Source of the DNA: Thermococci archaeon
GTDB taxonomy: Archaea; Methanobacteriota_B; Thermococci; Methanofastidiosales; B48-G16
Length of the DNA stretch: 23,170 bases
NCBI GenBank assembly: GCA_030668905.1
Contig: DAOVEQ010000001.1
Coordinates: forward strand, 1-23,170
Reading direction: 5' to 3'
The position numbers were made by a program, and so were the translations under genes. This document shows positions 22,557 through 23,170 of the stretch, piece by piece. Positions within the stretch are counted from its first letter, which is position 1; every line of letters starts with the position of its first letter. The notes beneath the pieces were generated by a model. The model searched no databases, was not told the origin of the DNA, and saw only the letters and a list, made by a program, of their open reading frames with translations.

Positions 22557-23170
22557 ATGAGACTTAAAGTAAGACCTTTGGATCTGGATGCTGCTGGCAA
22601 AACTATCGTTATTCTGAATGAATTAGACGCTTTGGAATTAGGGCTTCATTCTTTGGATAGAGTTTGTATAAACGATAAACTGACAGCTATAGTGAACACC
22701 AGCTCTAAATTTGTAAAGAGGGGAGAAGCTGTCGTATATGAAGAGATCAGAGAGATTTTAAACTTAAAAGATAATCAAGAGATAGATATAAAGCCAATTA
22801 CGATTTTTAAATCTAAGGAGCATATAAGAAATAAGATAGACGGAATAGAGTTAGAGGAAGAAGAGCTTAAAGAAATTGTAAGGGATGTTGTAGACAGAAA
22901 CTTGAATGACCTGGAGTTAGCTGCATTTATTACAGCTTTGTATATAAGAGGATTATCCAAGAAAGAAATAGAGGGATTAATAAAAGCTATGACGGAAACG
23001 GGTAACAGATTGGATATAAAAAGAGATATAATTGCAGATAAACACAGTATTGGGGGAGTTCCAGGAGATAAAACTACCATGCTTTTAGTCCCTATAATTG
23101 CGTCATCAGGACTTACTATTCCAAAGACATCTTCAAGAGCAATAACATCTCCCGCGGGGACTGCGGACAG
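22557..23170 (+). CDS. deoA: AMP phosphorylase, N-terminal part (cut by window edge)
   Basis: The first 204 residues of an archaeal AMP phosphorylase (thymidine phosphorylase superfamily), which splits AMP and phosphate into adenine and ribose-1,5-bisphosphate for the archaeal pentose-bisphosphate nucleotide salvage pathway ending in type III Rubisco. The opening LKVRPLDLDAAGKTIVILNE and HSLDRV region is the N-terminal extension that separates the archaeal AMP-specific group from bacterial thymidine phosphorylases. The glycosyltransferase helical domain follows (RNLNDLELAAFITALYIRGLS), then DKHSIGGVPGDKTT (161-174), the phosphate-binding loop, and TSSRAITSPAGTAD at the edge. It is divergent from the peptide transporter, with its own leaderless promoter. 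Rubisco and the isomerase are not in this window. Confidence 0.93.
   Translation, partial: MRLKVRPLDLDAAGKTIVILNELDALELGLHSLDRVCINDKLTAIVNTSSKFVKRGEAVVYEEIREILNLKDNQEIDIKPITIFKSKEHIRNKIDGIELEEEELKEIVRDVVDRNLNDLELAAFITALYIRGLSKKEIEGLIKAMTETGNRLDIKRDIIADKHSIGGVPGDKTTMLLVPIIASSGLTIPKTSSRAITSPAGTAD

Noticed and set aside
22775..23080. 101-codon minus-strand ORF inside the AMP phosphorylase
   Set aside because: Antisense to a confident gene; no start signals.
1..23170. CRISPR arrays, tRNA or rRNA genes, transposases
   Set aside because: Reading both strands I found no regularly spaced repeats, no tRNA-like cloverleaf or conserved T-loop, no rRNA sequence and no transposase motif.

Overview
The window looks like part of a chromosome from an AT-rich, probably thermophilic, anaerobic euryarchaeon. 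The evidence is a three-subunit archaeal RPA operon (RPA41-RPA14-RPA32 type), a TrmB-family regulator beside a KaiC-like ATPase, an archaeal AMP phosphorylase, TATA-box promoters (several with leaderless spacing), and genes for di-myo-inositol-phosphate synthesis, a solute typical of hyperthermophiles. I cannot fix the lineage below Euryarchaeota. Coding density is high, with many 4-nt ATGA overlaps. I saw no tRNA, rRNA, CRISPR array or transposase.

Layout: (1) 1-882, + strand: the tail of an unidentified gene, then a membrane-anchored SagB-type nitroreductase. (2) 948-1865, - strand: an EamA/DMT exporter. (3) 2075-4229, + strand: a cysteine-rich DUF3795 protein, then a class V aminotransferase directly coupled to a GPR1/FUN34/YaaH acetate-type transporter. 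(4) 4235-5524, - strand: phenylacetate-CoA ligase. (5) 5525-5854: a gene-free stretch with a GC-elevated, foldable segment that is a good candidate for an uncharacterised structured RNA. (6) 5855-7897, + strand: CTP:inositol-1-phosphate cytidylyltransferase, DIPP synthase and a xylose-isomerase-like TIM-barrel protein in overlapping order. The first two are one base away from being a single fused gene. (7) 7860-10373, - strand: an 837-aa protein with an N-terminal GNAT domain and about 690 residues of beta-rich sequence I do not recognise. (8) 10430-12270: a probable acquired island with unreadable gene debris, a GNAT gene, a palindromic hairpin element and an Asp/Glu racemase, all with arginine codon use unlike the surroundings. 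(9) 12291-14499, - strand: a TrmB / KaiC-like / lipoate-protein ligase operon. (10) 14796-16833, + strand: the RPA operon. (11) 16830-22384, - strand: a complete oligopeptide ABC transporter (lipoprotein receptor, two permeases, two ATPases). (12) 22557 to the end, + strand: AMP phosphorylase, cut by the window edge.

Taken together, the gene content suggests a peptide- and amino-acid-using heterotroph or mixotroph: oligopeptide import, amino-acid racemase and aminotransferase, aryl-acid activation, carboxylate transport, lipoylation and nucleotide salvage. The most interesting items are the candidate ncRNA at 5591-5775, the split IPCT/DIPPS pair with a potential +1 frameshift site, the large GNAT fusion, the cassette-like island around 10.4-12.3 kb, and an EF-hand-like calcium loop inside the peptide-binding protein.
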